Assembly: GCA_037133495.1 (NCBI GenBank)
Contig: JBAXOA010000009.1
Span: forward strand, 1 to 64,000
Length of the DNA stretch: 64,000 bases
Direction of reading: 5' to 3'
Origin: JAAFHB01 sp037133495
GTDB lineage: Bacteria > Bacteroidota > Bacteroidia > Bacteroidales > Prolixibacteraceae
Shown one piece after another: positions 31,827-41,988 of this stretch (position 1 is its first letter; the number at the start of each line of letters is the position of its first letter). The position numbers and the translations under genes are program-made. Below the pieces are notes generated by a model. It saw only the letters and a program-made list of their open reading frames with translations. It searched no databases and was not told the origin of the DNA.

Positions 31827-33308
31827 CTAATTGTTACTTCTTATTAAACGTTTAAATTTTTCGTATTCGAAATTCCACAAATCAGCATCCTGAGGGTTGA
31901 AGATTTTTGTTTCGAACGAATTAAAAACCATGCTTCGGATCTCCTCAAGTGAAGAAACAGCTCCAAGTGCCTTGGCTTGCATCATAATATTTCCAATTGC
32001 GGTTGCCTCTACCGGTCCGGCATATATAGGAAGATTAGTCGCATTTGCCGCATATTGGCATAATAATTCGTTATTCGCCCCACCTCCTATAATATGGATC
32101 TTCCCGATTTCGACTGTGCTTACTTTTCTGATCGATTCAAGTGTTGCGCGATATTTCAAGGCAAGACTTTCGAATATTGTGCGGATTATTTCCCCATGTG
32201 TCTCAGGCTCAGGCTGCGACGTTTTTCGGCAATATGCTGAAATTGCAGCAGGCATATCACCAGGATTTAGAAATTCATGAGCATCCGGATCAATCAGGCA
32301 TTTAAATGGTTGAGCTTTAAGACTCATTTCAACCATTTCAGGCCAGGAATAATTGTATTTGGCGGCCCAAATTCTCCGGCACTCCTGTAGCAACCACAAT
32401 CCCATGATATTTTTCAAAAACCGCGTTGTTCCTTCAACACCTCCCTCATTCGTAAAGTTCAGCTCTTGAATCTCTTCCGAAATCAGCGGCTGATCAATTT
32501 CAATACCCATCAACGACCAGGTGCCGGAACTGATGTAGGCCCAGTTTCGGCCGGTAGCCGGTACCGAAGCAATCGCCGAAGCCGTATCATGAGCAGCAAC
32601 CGCAACAACAGGAATCGGAGTACTCCCGGTCTCTTTTTGAATTTCAAGCTTTATATCTCCTAATACAGTACCCGGTAATACCAGTTCTTGCATAAGGTTA
32701 AAATCGAAATCCATGGCATCAAAAAGTTTTTGCTCGTATTCAAGTTTCCCCGGTTTTAAAAACTGAGAAGTTGACGCTACTGAAAACTCATTTTTCTTTA
32801 TGCCACTTAAAAGATAACACAAAGCATCAGGCATAAAAAGAATATCGTTTGCGATTTCAAGCTGTGGAGAATGATCGCGTTTATAGGCATATAACTGGAA
32901 AAGGGTATTAAACTGCATCAGCTGAATCCCTGTCATCAGGTACAATTCCTTTCTTGGTATAATTTTAAAAAACTCATCCATAATCGTATCAGTCCGGGGA
33001 TCACGATAGGCATAAGGCAATCCGACAATCATTCCGTTACGGTCGAGCAGTGCAATATCAACGCCCCAGGTATCCACCCCTACCGATTCAGGCTGAATTC
33101 CAAAGTCACGAATGCATTTTTTCAAACCGGTTTTTAATTCACCAAAAAGGTTAAATATATTCCAATAATAAGATCCGTCAATCTCAACCATTTGATTATC
33201 GAACCTGTGAACTTCTTTTAGACTCAGTTTGTTTTCCGAAATTGTACCCAAAATTGCACGTCCGCTTGATGCACCCAGGTCAAAAGCCAGAAAGTTTCTT
33301 GTTGCCAT
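31827..33308 (-). CDS. rhaB: Rhamnulokinase
   Basis: A 493-residue FGGY-family kinase that phosphorylates L-rhamnulose in rhamnose catabolism. The ATPase core is visible as FLAFDLGASSGRAIL (phosphate 1), VGVDTWGVDIALLDRNG, VAAHDTASAIASVPA, NWAYISSGTWSLMG and HIIGGGANNELLCQYAAN (adenosine motif). The length matches RhaB. It is the last gene of the minus-strand run YeeE/YedE, AEC transporter, rhaB (gaps of -1 and 34 bases). The isomerase and aldolase are not in this window. Confidence 0.93.
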   Translation of the reverse strand: MATRNFLAFDLGASSGRAILGTISENKLSLKEVHRFDNQMVEIDGSYYWNIFNLFGELKTGLKKCIRDFGIQPESVGVDTWGVDIALLDRNGMIVGLPYAYRDPRTDTIMDEFFKIIPRKELYLMTGIQLMQFNTLFQLYAYKRDHSPQLEIANDILFMPDALCYLLSGIKKNEFSVASTSQFLKPGKLEYEQKLFDAMDFDFNLMQELVLPGTVLGDIKLEIQKETGSTPIPVVAVAAHDTASAIASVPATGRNWAYISSGTWSLMGIEIDQPLISEEIQELNFTNEGGVEGTTRFLKNIMGLWLLQECRRIWAAKYNYSWPEMVEMSLKAQPFKCLIDPDAHEFLNPGDMPAAISAYCRKTSQPEPETHGEIIRTIFESLALKYRATLESIRKVSTVEIGKIHIIGGGANNELLCQYAANATNLPIYAGPVEATAIGNIMMQAKALGAVSSLEEIRSMVFNSFETKIFNPQDADLWNFEYEKFKRLIRSNN

Positions 33309-33342
33309 GTTGTATTATTTAACGGTTAATTTAATTGTGTTT

Positions 33343-34299
33343 TCACATTACTTTCCATACAGCCATCCATATTGGTATCGCAGCAATGCAAGCGATATAG
33401 GAAATCAACATCATACTTCCGCTCTTCTGTGCATCGCCGCCATAGTTTTTTATTTGTATTAATATGGCTATTGCAGGTGGTGAAACTGCCTGTATCAAAA
33501 TAACGTCGCTCAATAATGGGTTGGTTTCTTTAATCTGGAAAAACATCATTGCAAAAATCGTCACCAAGGGAATAATCAGAAATTTTACGCCCACAACGCG
33601 AAGAGTATCCATAAAAGATGGCCATTTTTTCAAGGAAATTCCACCCAAAACTGCGCCCAATATAAAATTTGCAATTGGAATAGTCGCGGTACCCGTTAAT
33701 TCGATCGCGTTGTATACAATTTTTGGTATATAATGATGCAATCCTGAGATCACAAAGGTAATTCCTGCCAAATTAGCGATAAATGGCGGGGTGATAAATT
33801 GTTTCCATGAAAATTGCATTTCATGTCCTCCGGTATTAAGGAACTTACCAACGCTCCAAAGAATCGGATTAAGACCCATAATAATTAAAAAGGTGTAAAG
33901 TGCATAATGATCAAACTGTTCCGGGTAAATAGCCTGGCCAAGTGGCAGAGCAAGATAACCTGCGTTTTGCATGCTGGCAAGTGGAATTAAACTTCTTTTG
34001 GCTGAAAGGTCTCGTGCAAATAAGAGCATTGCAAATATTACTCCGATCAGGATCAATCCGATTCCGACCAATGGCAGTACCCACCAGAGCGGAAAAGTGA
34101 CCGGATCGAGCGTTGCCACGATCTTCGAAAAAATCATAGCCGGCAGTAAAACATTCACAACAATCAAAGTAAGTCCTTTGATATCGCCTGACTTAAAAAT
34201 ATGAGTACGTACAAGGATTGCTCCGGTTAAGGCGATCAGCAAAACCTGAACCAAAGCCATCGCATTGCTGGTAAGAGTAGTAAAAAATACTTCAGTCAT
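33343..34299 (-). CDS. AEC-family (auxin efflux carrier type) transporter
   Basis: A 318-residue inner-membrane transporter with about ten transmembrane helices in a two-part architecture. The landmarks are the N-terminal LLPAMIFSKIVATL (helix 2 of the PIN-like fold), NAGYLALPLGQAIY and VSPPAIAILIQIKNYGG near the C-terminus. AEC proteins export organic acids or auxin-like anions. Its ATG overlaps the TAA of the YeeE gene by one base (TAATG), so translation is coupled. Confidence 0.9.
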   Translation of the reverse strand: MTEVFFTTLTSNAMALVQVLLIALTGAILVRTHIFKSGDIKGLTLIVVNVLLPAMIFSKIVATLDPVTFPLWWVLPLVGIGLILIGVIFAMLLFARDLSAKRSLIPLASMQNAGYLALPLGQAIYPEQFDHYALYTFLIIMGLNPILWSVGKFLNTGGHEMQFSWKQFITPPFIANLAGITFVISGLHHYIPKIVYNAIELTGTATIPIANFILGAVLGGISLKKWPSFMDTLRVVGVKFLIIPLVTIFAMMFFQIKETNPLLSDVILIQAVSPPAIAILIQIKNYGGDAQKSGSMMLISYIACIAAIPIWMAVWKVM

Positions 34300-35309
34300 T
34301 ATCGTTTTGGATAGAATAACCGACCCGTAAATAACAATCCGGCAAAAACAAAAATGGCAAAGATCAGGCTGCTTACTGCTAGTTGTATTCCACCTGAGAT
34401 GACATGACCGCTAGTACATCCACCAGCCATTCTGGCCCCGAAAATAAGAATAAATCCCCCGAACATCGCCCAAAAAACACGATTTCCTGCGTTTTTTCCT
34501 TTGTATCGCTCCCAGTTAATGTGAATTAACCTAATCTTGAAATCTTTCCTCAGGAGGGAAATCACCAGTCCTGCCAAAAATGTTCCACCCAAAAAAATCA
34601 TTTCCCAATTTCCTGATTTAATACTCTTTACGAAGTAATCATTATCAGTATTACCGGCAATCAAATTTGCCAGATAGGGATAGGCAGTTGAAGCTCCCAA
34701 TTGCCGGTCCATTCCAATCTTTAAAAAGATAATGCAATTGAGAACAGCCAGTGACACACCGGCATAAATCCAGCTGCGATCGGCAACTTTTTCAAATTTG
34801 TGCAAAATGAAAGCAGAGAAAATAAATACGGCACCGAAAATAAATACAAGCAAATAGAACAATACAGGCATCGATCCGACAAATGTAAACAAAGAGAATG
34901 TTCCCAGATCAGGACCCAATAATCCACCAATCGAAGGCAAAACTATGGTGTAAACCAATCCGCCAAGTAATCCGCCAATCAGACCCGCGCCGGCATCTAA
35001 TGAACCTTCTCCGAGTGAAACAATCATTGTGCCGGGACAATAACCCAAAATCGCCATTCCTGCACCAAAAATTAATCCTCCAAGCACAACACCTCCTAAA
35101 ATAAGGGGTTTAGTATGATATGAGGCGAATCCTAGTCCTATTTCTATATTAAGTAAAATTACACCGACTCCGATAGCAAGAGCAATTGCTTTGGCAACTT
35201 TAAAATTCTCAAGCGTTGCCATTCCGCTTATGGTATCGTACCGGTTTAGTTTTGCACTTTGTAAAATAGCACCAAAAAGAAAACCGTAAATTAAAATCAT
35301 GATCGTCAT
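34299..35309 (-). CDS. YeeE/YedE-family (TsuA-like) membrane protein
   Basis: About 336 residues with an internal duplication and roughly nine or ten membrane helices. Two conserved Cys motifs are typical of the thiosulfate transporter TsuA/YeeE: GYCPGTMI in the first half and GGCTSGHVISGG in the second. I set the start at 35309 (MTIMILIYGFLFG) and not at 35348, because AGGAGG lies 6 bases upstream. Sulfur uptake is the family role; no TusA-like partner gene is adjacent, which is unusual. It heads the AEC-rhaB run. Confidence 0.87.
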   Translation of the reverse strand: MTIMILIYGFLFGAILQSAKLNRYDTISGMATLENFKVAKAIALAIGVGVILLNIEIGLGFASYHTKPLILGGVVLGGLIFGAGMAILGYCPGTMIVSLGEGSLDAGAGLIGGLLGGLVYTIVLPSIGGLLGPDLGTFSLFTFVGSMPVLFYLLVFIFGAVFIFSAFILHKFEKVADRSWIYAGVSLAVLNCIIFLKIGMDRQLGASTAYPYLANLIAGNTDNDYFVKSIKSGNWEMIFLGGTFLAGLVISLLRKDFKIRLIHINWERYKGKNAGNRVFWAMFGGFILIFGARMAGGCTSGHVISGGIQLAVSSLIFAIFVFAGLLFTGRLFYPKR

Positions 35310-35315
35310 AGCGCT

Positions 35316-35321
35316 CCTCCT
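35316..35321 (-). promoter_or_regulatory. Strong Shine-Dalgarno sequence of the YeeE/YedE gene
   Basis: The minus strand reads AGGAGG followed by 6 bases and ATG at 35309. One of three perfect AGGAGG sites in the window; it decides the start. Confidence 0.85.
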
Positions 35322-35465
35322 GGTTGTTAAATTAGTAAATCGGCTCAAATTTAGATAAAAACAGCAGGTTTACCTGATAAATCAACAGAATTTAAAACAA
35401 AAATGAATTCGATTTGTTAAACAGATAATTAAAAATGTAACAGTTGTAACAGGATTCAATAAAAC

Positions 35466-37004
35466 ATGATTAAAATGTCGCAAGAACAAACAAACGAGAA
35501 CCAAAACGCTGATTCACAGACCAATGAAACACTATTTCGGCAAATGCTGGAAGATTTCAAGGCAAGTATGAAACGTGCTTATCATGAAGATTATAAGATT
35601 GATCAGTTTTGTAGTACACGTGGACTTCCACCTGCCGTTCTAACTGAGCTAATGTCCGGAAATCCGCTTTCACTCTGTATTCCAACGAAATATGGTGGAT
35701 TTGGTGGAAATGTCAGGGAAAATATTGCATTTGTTTCGGCTGCTTCTTACGAATCTCTCGCGTTGTCACTAACATTGGGAATTAATAATGCCTTGTTCAT
35801 CCAGCCCTTTTCCAAATACGGACAGGATAGCGCGAAAGCGAAAGTTTTTGATCAATTCCTGAATAATAGTTGCATGGGTGGTCTGATGATTACCGAGCCC
35901 GATTTCGGCAGCGACGCCCTTAATATGAATACTTCATTCACTGAAAAAGATGGTATTTTCCATCTTCAGGGAAAAAAACATTGGGCAGGCTTAACAGGAA
36001 TGGCTGATTTCTGGTTACTTACGGCACGAAAAAGAACTGAATCCGGCAGTTTAATGCGTGATATCGATATGTTTGTTTGTGATGTGCACGCCCCTCAGCA
36101 AAATATCGTCGTTGAAGAGTATTTCGAAAACCTCGGACTCTATCAGATTCCTTACGGCAGAAATCATATTGATGTGTATATACCGGAAGAGAAAAAACTA
36201 ATTCCTAAAACCAACGGAATCCAGATGATGCTAGACTTGCTTCACCGAAGCCGGTTTCAGTTTCCGGGAATGGCACTGGGATTTATCCAACGGATCCTGG
36301 ACGAAGCGATAAACCACACAAAAGCACGACTGGTAAGCAACAAAAGGCTGATTGACTATGATCAGGTTCAGCACAGACTTTCGAGGTTACAAGCTAATTT
36401 CACAATCTGTTCAGCTTTTTGTATGAAATCAGGCGAGATTGCGGGAGTCGAAAACGACCTTTCCGCGTTAGGTCTTGAAGCTAATATCGTTAAAAGTGTC
36501 ACTTCCGACCTGATGCAGGAATCTGCACAATCGCTTCTTCAGCTTGTTGGTGCAAAGGGATATAAACTAAATCATATTGCCGGCCGGTCGGTAGTGGATA
36601 GCCGGCCTTTTCAGATATTCGAAGGATCGAACGATATCCTTTATAATCAGATTGCGGAGTCAGTGCTCAAATTAATGAAAACAGCCAAGGAGAAAAGCCT
36701 GTATCAGTTTCTGAAAGGGTATTCCACCCGTGCCGCTGACCGTATTCAGGAGATGGTCAATTTTGAATTGAATACACCTTATGCACAACGAAAACTTGTT
36801 GAGTTTGGTCAGGTAATCAGCAGAATTGTTTCAATGGATACCGTTCTGTATCTGGAAGAAAAAGGATTCAATAAAGACCTTATAGACAATGCAGTAATCG
36901 TATTAAAGCAAGAAATCTCCACCCTTCTGAATGCCTTTCACTTTGCAAATAACGCTCAGGTAGTTGTTGAATATGAAGAAAATAGTTTCTGGCTCAATTT
37001 CTAA
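35466..37004 (+). CDS. Acyl-CoA dehydrogenase-like flavoprotein
   Basis: A 512-residue acyl-CoA dehydrogenase fold. The N-terminal helical domain starts after a Gln/Asn-rich tail. The beta-barrel FAD site reads GLMITEPDFGSDALNM and GKKHWAGLTGMADFWLLTAR; the C-terminal helical domain holds RSRFQFPGMALGFIQRILDEA, LLQLVGAKGY and the likely catalytic Glu in QIFEGSNDILYNQ. The chain is about 130 residues longer than short-chain enzymes. There is no adjacent beta-oxidation gene. The region before it has a TGTAACAGT/TGTAACAGG direct repeat (about 35437-35454) that could bind a regulator. Confidence 0.85.
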   Translation: MIKMSQEQTNENQNADSQTNETLFRQMLEDFKASMKRAYHEDYKIDQFCSTRGLPPAVLTELMSGNPLSLCIPTKYGGFGGNVRENIAFVSAASYESLALSLTLGINNALFIQPFSKYGQDSAKAKVFDQFLNNSCMGGLMITEPDFGSDALNMNTSFTEKDGIFHLQGKKHWAGLTGMADFWLLTARKRTESGSLMRDIDMFVCDVHAPQQNIVVEEYFENLGLYQIPYGRNHIDVYIPEEKKLIPKTNGIQMMLDLLHRSRFQFPGMALGFIQRILDEAINHTKARLVSNKRLIDYDQVQHRLSRLQANFTICSAFCMKSGEIAGVENDLSALGLEANIVKSVTSDLMQESAQSLLQLVGAKGYKLNHIAGRSVVDSRPFQIFEGSNDILYNQIAESVLKLMKTAKEKSLYQFLKGYSTRAADRIQEMVNFELNTPYAQRKLVEFGQVISRIVSMDTVLYLEEKGFNKDLIDNAVIVLKQEISTLLNAFHFANNAQVVVEYEENSFWLNF

Positions 37005-37124
37005 TACTACAGGTTATCTCAAAAGCAAGAGTGAATCAGAAGGCAGAATATTATTGCAATTGTTCATCTGAGAGATAATTAAATAACCAGAAGTCCGCGA
37101 ATATCATATTTCCGGATCCCAAGA

Positions 37125-37168
37125 CTTACAACAAAAGGTAAATTACTTTCTGTTGTAAGCCTTTTTTT
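37125..37168 (+). terminator. Terminator after the acyl-CoA dehydrogenase gene
   Basis: CTTACAACA (37125-37133) pairs with TGTTGTAAG (37151-37159), with further AAAG/CTTT pairing inside, followed by CCTTTTTTT. Confidence 0.85.
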
Positions 37169-37276
37169 ATTCCTTCTTTGCATTTTTCCGGCGTTTTATA
37201 GGATAATTATTACGAAATTGCGGTGTCTTCAGGAACTCATATTTACGTTTTAAGTTAATATAAAATTCACGGCAAG

Positions 37277-39031
37277 ATGAATAAATACCGTTATATAGGA
37301 GTTGCCGCGCTTACATTCGCCGGCATTAATTTAAGCTTTGGAAAGATAAAGCAACAACCAAATGTAATTATAATCCTGACTGATGATCAGGGTTACGGAG
37401 ATTTGGGGATTACCGGTAATCCACATGTTAAAACGCCGGTAATCGATAAATTTGCACGAGAAGGCATCAGATTCAATAATTTTTATGTATCGCCGGTATG
37501 TGCGCCAACCCGTTCAAGCTTAATGACCGGCAGATATTCATTGCGTACCGGTATTAGGGATACCTATAATGGAGGTGCAATAATGGCCGCAAATGAGGTA
37601 ACGATGGCCGAAATGCTAAAACAGTCCAATTATAAAACAGGGATATTTGGCAAATGGCATCTGGGCGACAATTATCCGGGCAGACCTGGCGATCAAGGTT
37701 TCGACGAGTCGGTCATCCACCTTTCCGGCGGAATGGGTCAGCCAGGCGATTTTACCACCTATTTTAAAAAAGACAGCAGCTATTTTAATCCTGTTCTTTG
37801 GCATAACGGCAAGAAAGAGGATTATAAAGGATATTGCTCTGATATTTTTTCGGAACAAGCTATTGATTTCATCGTCAAAAACCAACATACACCATTTTTC
37901 TGCTATCTTACATTCAATGCACCCCATACTCCCCTGCAGGTGCCTGACCATTATTATCAAAAATATAAAGATATAGATCCCGGATCCGGATTTTCGGAAG
38001 ACAGCAGACCTTTCACAATAATGAATGAGATTGAGAAAGAAGCTGCAAGGAAAGTGTATGCAATGGTCAGCAATATCGATGATAATATAGGCAAACTACT
38101 GCAAAAGCTGGATGAATTAAAGATTGCAGAAAATACAATTGTGATTTTTATGACTGATAACGGACCTCAGCAAACCAGGTATAACGCCGGGATGCGCGGG
38201 CTGAAAGCGAGTGTTTACAGAGGTGGCGTAAGAGTTCCGTTTTATATGAGATATCCTGCTCTTTTTAAAGGGAATAAGGATATTGAAATCACGGCTGCTC
38301 ATATTGACGTATTGCCTACTATAGCCGATTTATGCCATGTGCAGTTGCCCGCGGACAGAATAATTGACGGTCGAGACCTTCTGCCGGTTATTGAAGACAA
38401 GCATGTTGACTGGGGAAACAGAAGTTTATTTTTTTACTGGACCAGACGATATCCGGAACTTTATAATAATATCGCACTGCAAAAGGGAAAATACAAGCTG
38501 ATTGGCCATACGGACTATTCGTCAGATATAACTCATTTTGAAATGTTTGACATAGCACAAGATCCATATGAACAGCGTAACCTGGTCAATTCAAAAACCA
38601 ATGTTGCCATTGAATTAAAGACCGAACTTGAACGGCTTACAAAGGAGTTGGTTAACTCAGACAATCTAATAAATCCTCCGCGTATCATTATTGGAAGCGA
38701 AAAGGAGAATCCACTTTTTCTAAACAGAAACGATGCGGATGGCCAACAGGGAATATGGGTGCAAGACGAAGTTTACGGCTTCTGGAAAGTGAGTATTACT
38801 GAAGGAAATTACAATATCCGGTTTAAATTTTCGAACCCGGTAAAAGGAAACGGACGAATGTGTCTTGAAACAAAATCGTTCATTAATCAGATGAAAAATG
38901 AACAAACAGATGCTGACATTATTGAAATGAAAAATGTTTACCTACCAAAAATGGATTGTGATTTCATCCCCTTTTATTCAATAGGTTCGAGAAAAATATT
39001 TCCCTTTTGGGTTGAAATTGAAAAAATCTGA
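37277..39031 (+). CDS. Periplasmic sulfatase (S1 family, Cys-type)
   Basis: 584 residues with a signal peptide. The catalytic signature is CAPTRSSLMTGR with Cys75 to be converted to formylglycine by an anSME (not in this window). Metal ligands are the Asp pair in LTDDQGYGD near residue 35 and the FMTDNGPQ near 290. The start of the fold, PNVIIILTDDQGYGDLG, is classic. Substrate unknown, probably a sulfated glycan or monosaccharide. A C-terminal beta-rich extension of about 100 residues may help carbohydrate binding. The next gene, 112 bases on, is a Gfo/Idh oxidoreductase. Confidence 0.93.
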   Translation: MNKYRYIGVAALTFAGINLSFGKIKQQPNVIIILTDDQGYGDLGITGNPHVKTPVIDKFAREGIRFNNFYVSPVCAPTRSSLMTGRYSLRTGIRDTYNGGAIMAANEVTMAEMLKQSNYKTGIFGKWHLGDNYPGRPGDQGFDESVIHLSGGMGQPGDFTTYFKKDSSYFNPVLWHNGKKEDYKGYCSDIFSEQAIDFIVKNQHTPFFCYLTFNAPHTPLQVPDHYYQKYKDIDPGSGFSEDSRPFTIMNEIEKEAARKVYAMVSNIDDNIGKLLQKLDELKIAENTIVIFMTDNGPQQTRYNAGMRGLKASVYRGGVRVPFYMRYPALFKGNKDIEITAAHIDVLPTIADLCHVQLPADRIIDGRDLLPVIEDKHVDWGNRSLFFYWTRRYPELYNNIALQKGKYKLIGHTDYSSDITHFEMFDIAQDPYEQRNLVNSKTNVAIELKTELERLTKELVNSDNLINPPRIIIGSEKENPLFLNRNDADGQQGIWVQDEVYGFWKVSITEGNYNIRFKFSNPVKGNGRMCLETKSFINQMKNEQTDADIIEMKNVYLPKMDCDFIPFYSIGSRKIFPFWVEIEKI

Positions 39032-39143
39032 TATGTTTTATAACATCTTCATCGGATACTGTTTTTAATTATCTTCGTCACGTTATCGCACACGATAAAA
39101 AATTACAATAAGAATTCAATGATAAACATTTAAGTTATAAATT

Positions 39144-40493
39144 ATGTCAAACAGAAGAGAATTTATTCAGAAATCGGCAGTTGGTGCTGCCGGTTTGACC
39201 TTAGGTGGTATGACCATGAGTGCAAAAAGTTATGGCAGAATAATTGGCGCAAACGATCGGGTTCAGGTTGGAATCCTTGGCTTTTCGGGCCGGTTTGAAG
39301 GTGCCTTGGGGCTGGCATTTCAAAAATACGCGAAGGAGATGAATTTTGAATTTTCTGCCGTTTGCGATCTTTGGAACAAGCGACGTCAGGATGGTATCAA
39401 CTGGGTCAAAAAACACAATGATACAACTCCCCTTGAGGCCCGGAATACTGATGAGTTGTTTGATAAAAAACTTGATGCGGTCATTATTTCAACTGCAGAT
39501 TTTCAGCATGCCGTTTTATGTGGCGAATCTGTTCGTGCAGGTCTAAATGTGTATTGCGAAAAACCTTTTGCGGAGACTATGGATGATGCTATTTTTGCTA
39601 AAAAAGCGGTTATTGAGTCTGGTAAGGTTGTTCAGATTGGCTCGCAGCGCCGTTCCGGTGCTAATTATCAGGCGGCTCATAATTTTATTCAGGAAGGAAA
39701 ATTTGGGAAGATTTGCGCCGTTGAAATGACATGGAATGTAAACCAGCCCGGGAGATGGCGTCGTCCTGCAGAGGTTGCCTCCATTAAAGAATCGGATACT
39801 GATTGGAAACGTTTTCTGCTGAACCGCCCGTTTGAGAAATGGGATCCTCGCAAATATTTGGAATTCAGATTATTCTGGCCTTTTTCGTCGGGAATTCCCG
39901 GACAATGGATGGCTCACCAAATCGATACTGTGCACTGGTTTTCTCACCTGCCCCATCCAAGATCGGTTGCTGCTAATGGCGGAATTTATGTTTGGAAAGA
40001 TGGTCGCAGAAATTTTGATACGATGACGGCTGTTTTCGACTACGGCCCGCTGGATAATTTGGATGAAGGTTTTCAGGTAATCTATTCTTCCCGTCAGACC
40101 AATGAATCCGGAGGTACCAAAGAGTGGTATTTCTCAAATGGCGGGAAGCTCGATCTCGACACAAACAAAGTAACGTCCGAAGGTGGGCTTAAAGAAAAGT
40201 ATGCTAAAGATATGGGAATGAAAGCCAATTTACTGGCCGATTATGAACTGCCGCAATCAAAAGTAGAAACGGATTCAAATACAGGAGCTGATGCTTTGAC
40301 AAATGCGCATATGAAGAATTGGATGGATTGTGTTCGTGCCAATAATCCGAAGACCAATGCACCTGTTGATGCCGGCTACAGCCATTCAATTGCAAATATT
40401 ATGACTACTGCAGCACTTCGGACAGGTCAAAAGGCTACGTTCGACGAAAAAACTCAACAAGTAATGGCCGGAGGAAAAGTTTTTAAATATTAA
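39144..40493 (+). CDS. Tat-exported Gfo/Idh/MocA-family oxidoreductase, second copy
   Basis: 449 residues with a twin-arginine signal (NRREFIQKSAVGAAGLTLGG). The NAD-binding part (VQVGILGFSGRFEGALG, EFSAVCDLWNKRR), the EKP motif in VYCEKPFAETMDDA, and the catalytic-domain stretch PGQWMAHQIDTVHWFSHLPHP follow the family plan. It is a separate paralogue, not a recent duplicate of the 15652-16923 gene. Adjacent to a sulfatase, it may process a desulfated sugar. Confidence 0.9.
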   Translation: MSNRREFIQKSAVGAAGLTLGGMTMSAKSYGRIIGANDRVQVGILGFSGRFEGALGLAFQKYAKEMNFEFSAVCDLWNKRRQDGINWVKKHNDTTPLEARNTDELFDKKLDAVIISTADFQHAVLCGESVRAGLNVYCEKPFAETMDDAIFAKKAVIESGKVVQIGSQRRSGANYQAAHNFIQEGKFGKICAVEMTWNVNQPGRWRRPAEVASIKESDTDWKRFLLNRPFEKWDPRKYLEFRLFWPFSSGIPGQWMAHQIDTVHWFSHLPHPRSVAANGGIYVWKDGRRNFDTMTAVFDYGPLDNLDEGFQVIYSSRQTNESGGTKEWYFSNGGKLDLDTNKVTSEGGLKEKYAKDMGMKANLLADYELPQSKVETDSNTGADALTNAHMKNWMDCVRANNPKTNAPVDAGYSHSIANIMTTAALRTGQKATFDEKTQQVMAGGKVFKY

Positions 40494-40514
40494 ACCGTAA
40501 GGCAATTCCAAATT

Positions 40515-40565
40515 AAAAAGAACCAACAGACACATTACCGGTATAGTGTCTGTTGGTTCTTTTTT
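40515..40565 (+). terminator. Strong bidirectional terminator
   Basis: AAAAAGAACCAACAGACAC (40515-40533) is the perfect reverse complement of 40546-40564 across a 12-nt loop: a 19-bp stem with T-rich and A-rich flanks. It ends the sulfatase/oxidoreductase run and could also stop minus-strand transcripts of the metal operon, although that gene ends farther away, at 40729. Confidence 0.9.
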
Positions 40566-40728
40566 ATGAATCATATTTTTCGCGAAACTCCCCTTCTTTG
40601 CGATTATGTTTTAAAATTCAAGAGGATCATTTTCTGCTAAATAATTAAGGAATAGCAAAATCAATGAAAATTGAACATTTTGAAGGCTAAGTGCAGACAA
40701 TGAATCAAGCCTGAGTAGTCCGGAACCT

Positions 40729-41976
40729 TTAAGAATTTGTAAAAAGCGGTATTACAAGCAGCACCAATGACAAGGCAATTAAAACAACAACAGCGCTCCA
40801 GCCGATGATATTATTTACCGGCTTGTTGACATATTTACCCATAATTTTTTTGTTGTTTACCAACAACATCATGCAAACCAAAATTACAGGTAAATAGATA
40901 CCATTAAGAACCTGAGACCCCAATGAAATTTTGATCAGGGGTGCGTCTGGAATTAATATAATTGCCGCACCAATAATCAGAATACTTGTATAAAGTATAA
41001 AAAATTCTTTGGCTTCGTTCCATTTTTTATCAATACCAGCCTCAAATCCAAAGGCTTCGCTAACGTAAAAGGCAGTTGCAAGAGGTAAAATAGTAGCCGA
41101 AAAAATTGACGCTATGAAAAGTCCGAATGCAAAAACCTGAGACGAAAATTCCCCGGCAAGTGGGCTCAAAGCTAAGGCTGCATCTTTAGCTTCGTTTATC
41201 TGAATCCCATTTACGTGCAGCGTGGAAGCACAGGCTACCATAATAAAGAAAGCAACAACAACAGTTGCCGTACAACCCACAACAATATCAATAATCGAAT
41301 ATTTGAAATTTTTCATTTTCAAACCTTTTTCAATTACTGAAGACTGCATATAAAATAGCATCCATGGAGCAATTGTTGTGCCGATCAGACCAATAATCAT
41401 AGAAATACTGCGGGAATTAATTTCCAGCTGAGGATGTATGATGGAACGACCTATCTCGCCCCAATGAGGCTTGCCCATTATGGCAGAAACAACATACATC
41501 AGCAATGAGACGCTGAACAGAAGAAAGATCCGCTCTGCAATTTTATAGGTCCCTTTAACAACCAAAAACCAAACCAAAAAACCAACGACCGGCACTGAGA
41601 TATATTTACTGACTCCAAAAACCTCCATACTACCGGCAACACCAGCGAATTCTGTGGTAGTATTGCCAATATCAGCAATTAGCAATCCGACAAATATGAA
41701 AAAAGTAACCTTTACGCCGGCATTTTCACGAATAAGGTCGGCAAGTCCTTTGCCAGTGACAATTCCCATCCGGGCATTCATTTCCTGGATGACAACAAGA
41801 ACGATGAAGGAAGGGATTAGCGTCCAGATCAAATTATAACCATACACAGCAGCTGCAACCGAATAGGTTGTAATTCCACCCGCATCGTTATCAACACTTC
41901 CGGTAATAATTCCGGGACCTAAAATAGCGGCAAACAGTGCAAGCTTTTGGAAAAATGATTTTCTATTCTTTAACAT
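40729..41976 (-). CDS. Nramp-related divalent metal transporter (atypical motifs)
   Basis: A 415-residue LeuT-fold transporter with about 11 transmembrane helices. Overall it is Nramp-like (GPGIITGSVDNDAGG at helix 1, KYISVPVVGF, TILPLATAFYVSEAFG), but key motifs differ: the helix 1 DPGN is DNDAGG-like, and the helix 6 MPH reads IAPWMLFYMQ, so the Met that favours Mn/Fe over Mg/Ca and the His are both missing. That resembles Nramp-related Mg transporters more than MntH. The gene follows a soluble MgtE_N/CBS protein by 12 bases, pointing to Mg2+ or Mn2+ uptake under metal-sensing control. The transported ion is inference. Confidence 0.85.
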   Translation of the reverse strand: MLKNRKSFFQKLALFAAILGPGIITGSVDNDAGGITTYSVAAAVYGYNLIWTLIPSFIVLVVIQEMNARMGIVTGKGLADLIRENAGVKVTFFIFVGLLIADIGNTTTEFAGVAGSMEVFGVSKYISVPVVGFLVWFLVVKGTYKIAERIFLLFSVSLLMYVVSAIMGKPHWGEIGRSIIHPQLEINSRSISMIIGLIGTTIAPWMLFYMQSSVIEKGLKMKNFKYSIIDIVVGCTATVVVAFFIMVACASTLHVNGIQINEAKDAALALSPLAGEFSSQVFAFGLFIASIFSATILPLATAFYVSEAFGFEAGIDKKWNEAKEFFILYTSILIIGAAIILIPDAPLIKISLGSQVLNGIYLPVILVCMMLLVNNKKIMGKYVNKPVNNIIGWSAVVVLIALSLVLLVIPLFTNS

Positions 41977-41988
41977 TACCCAATGCCT

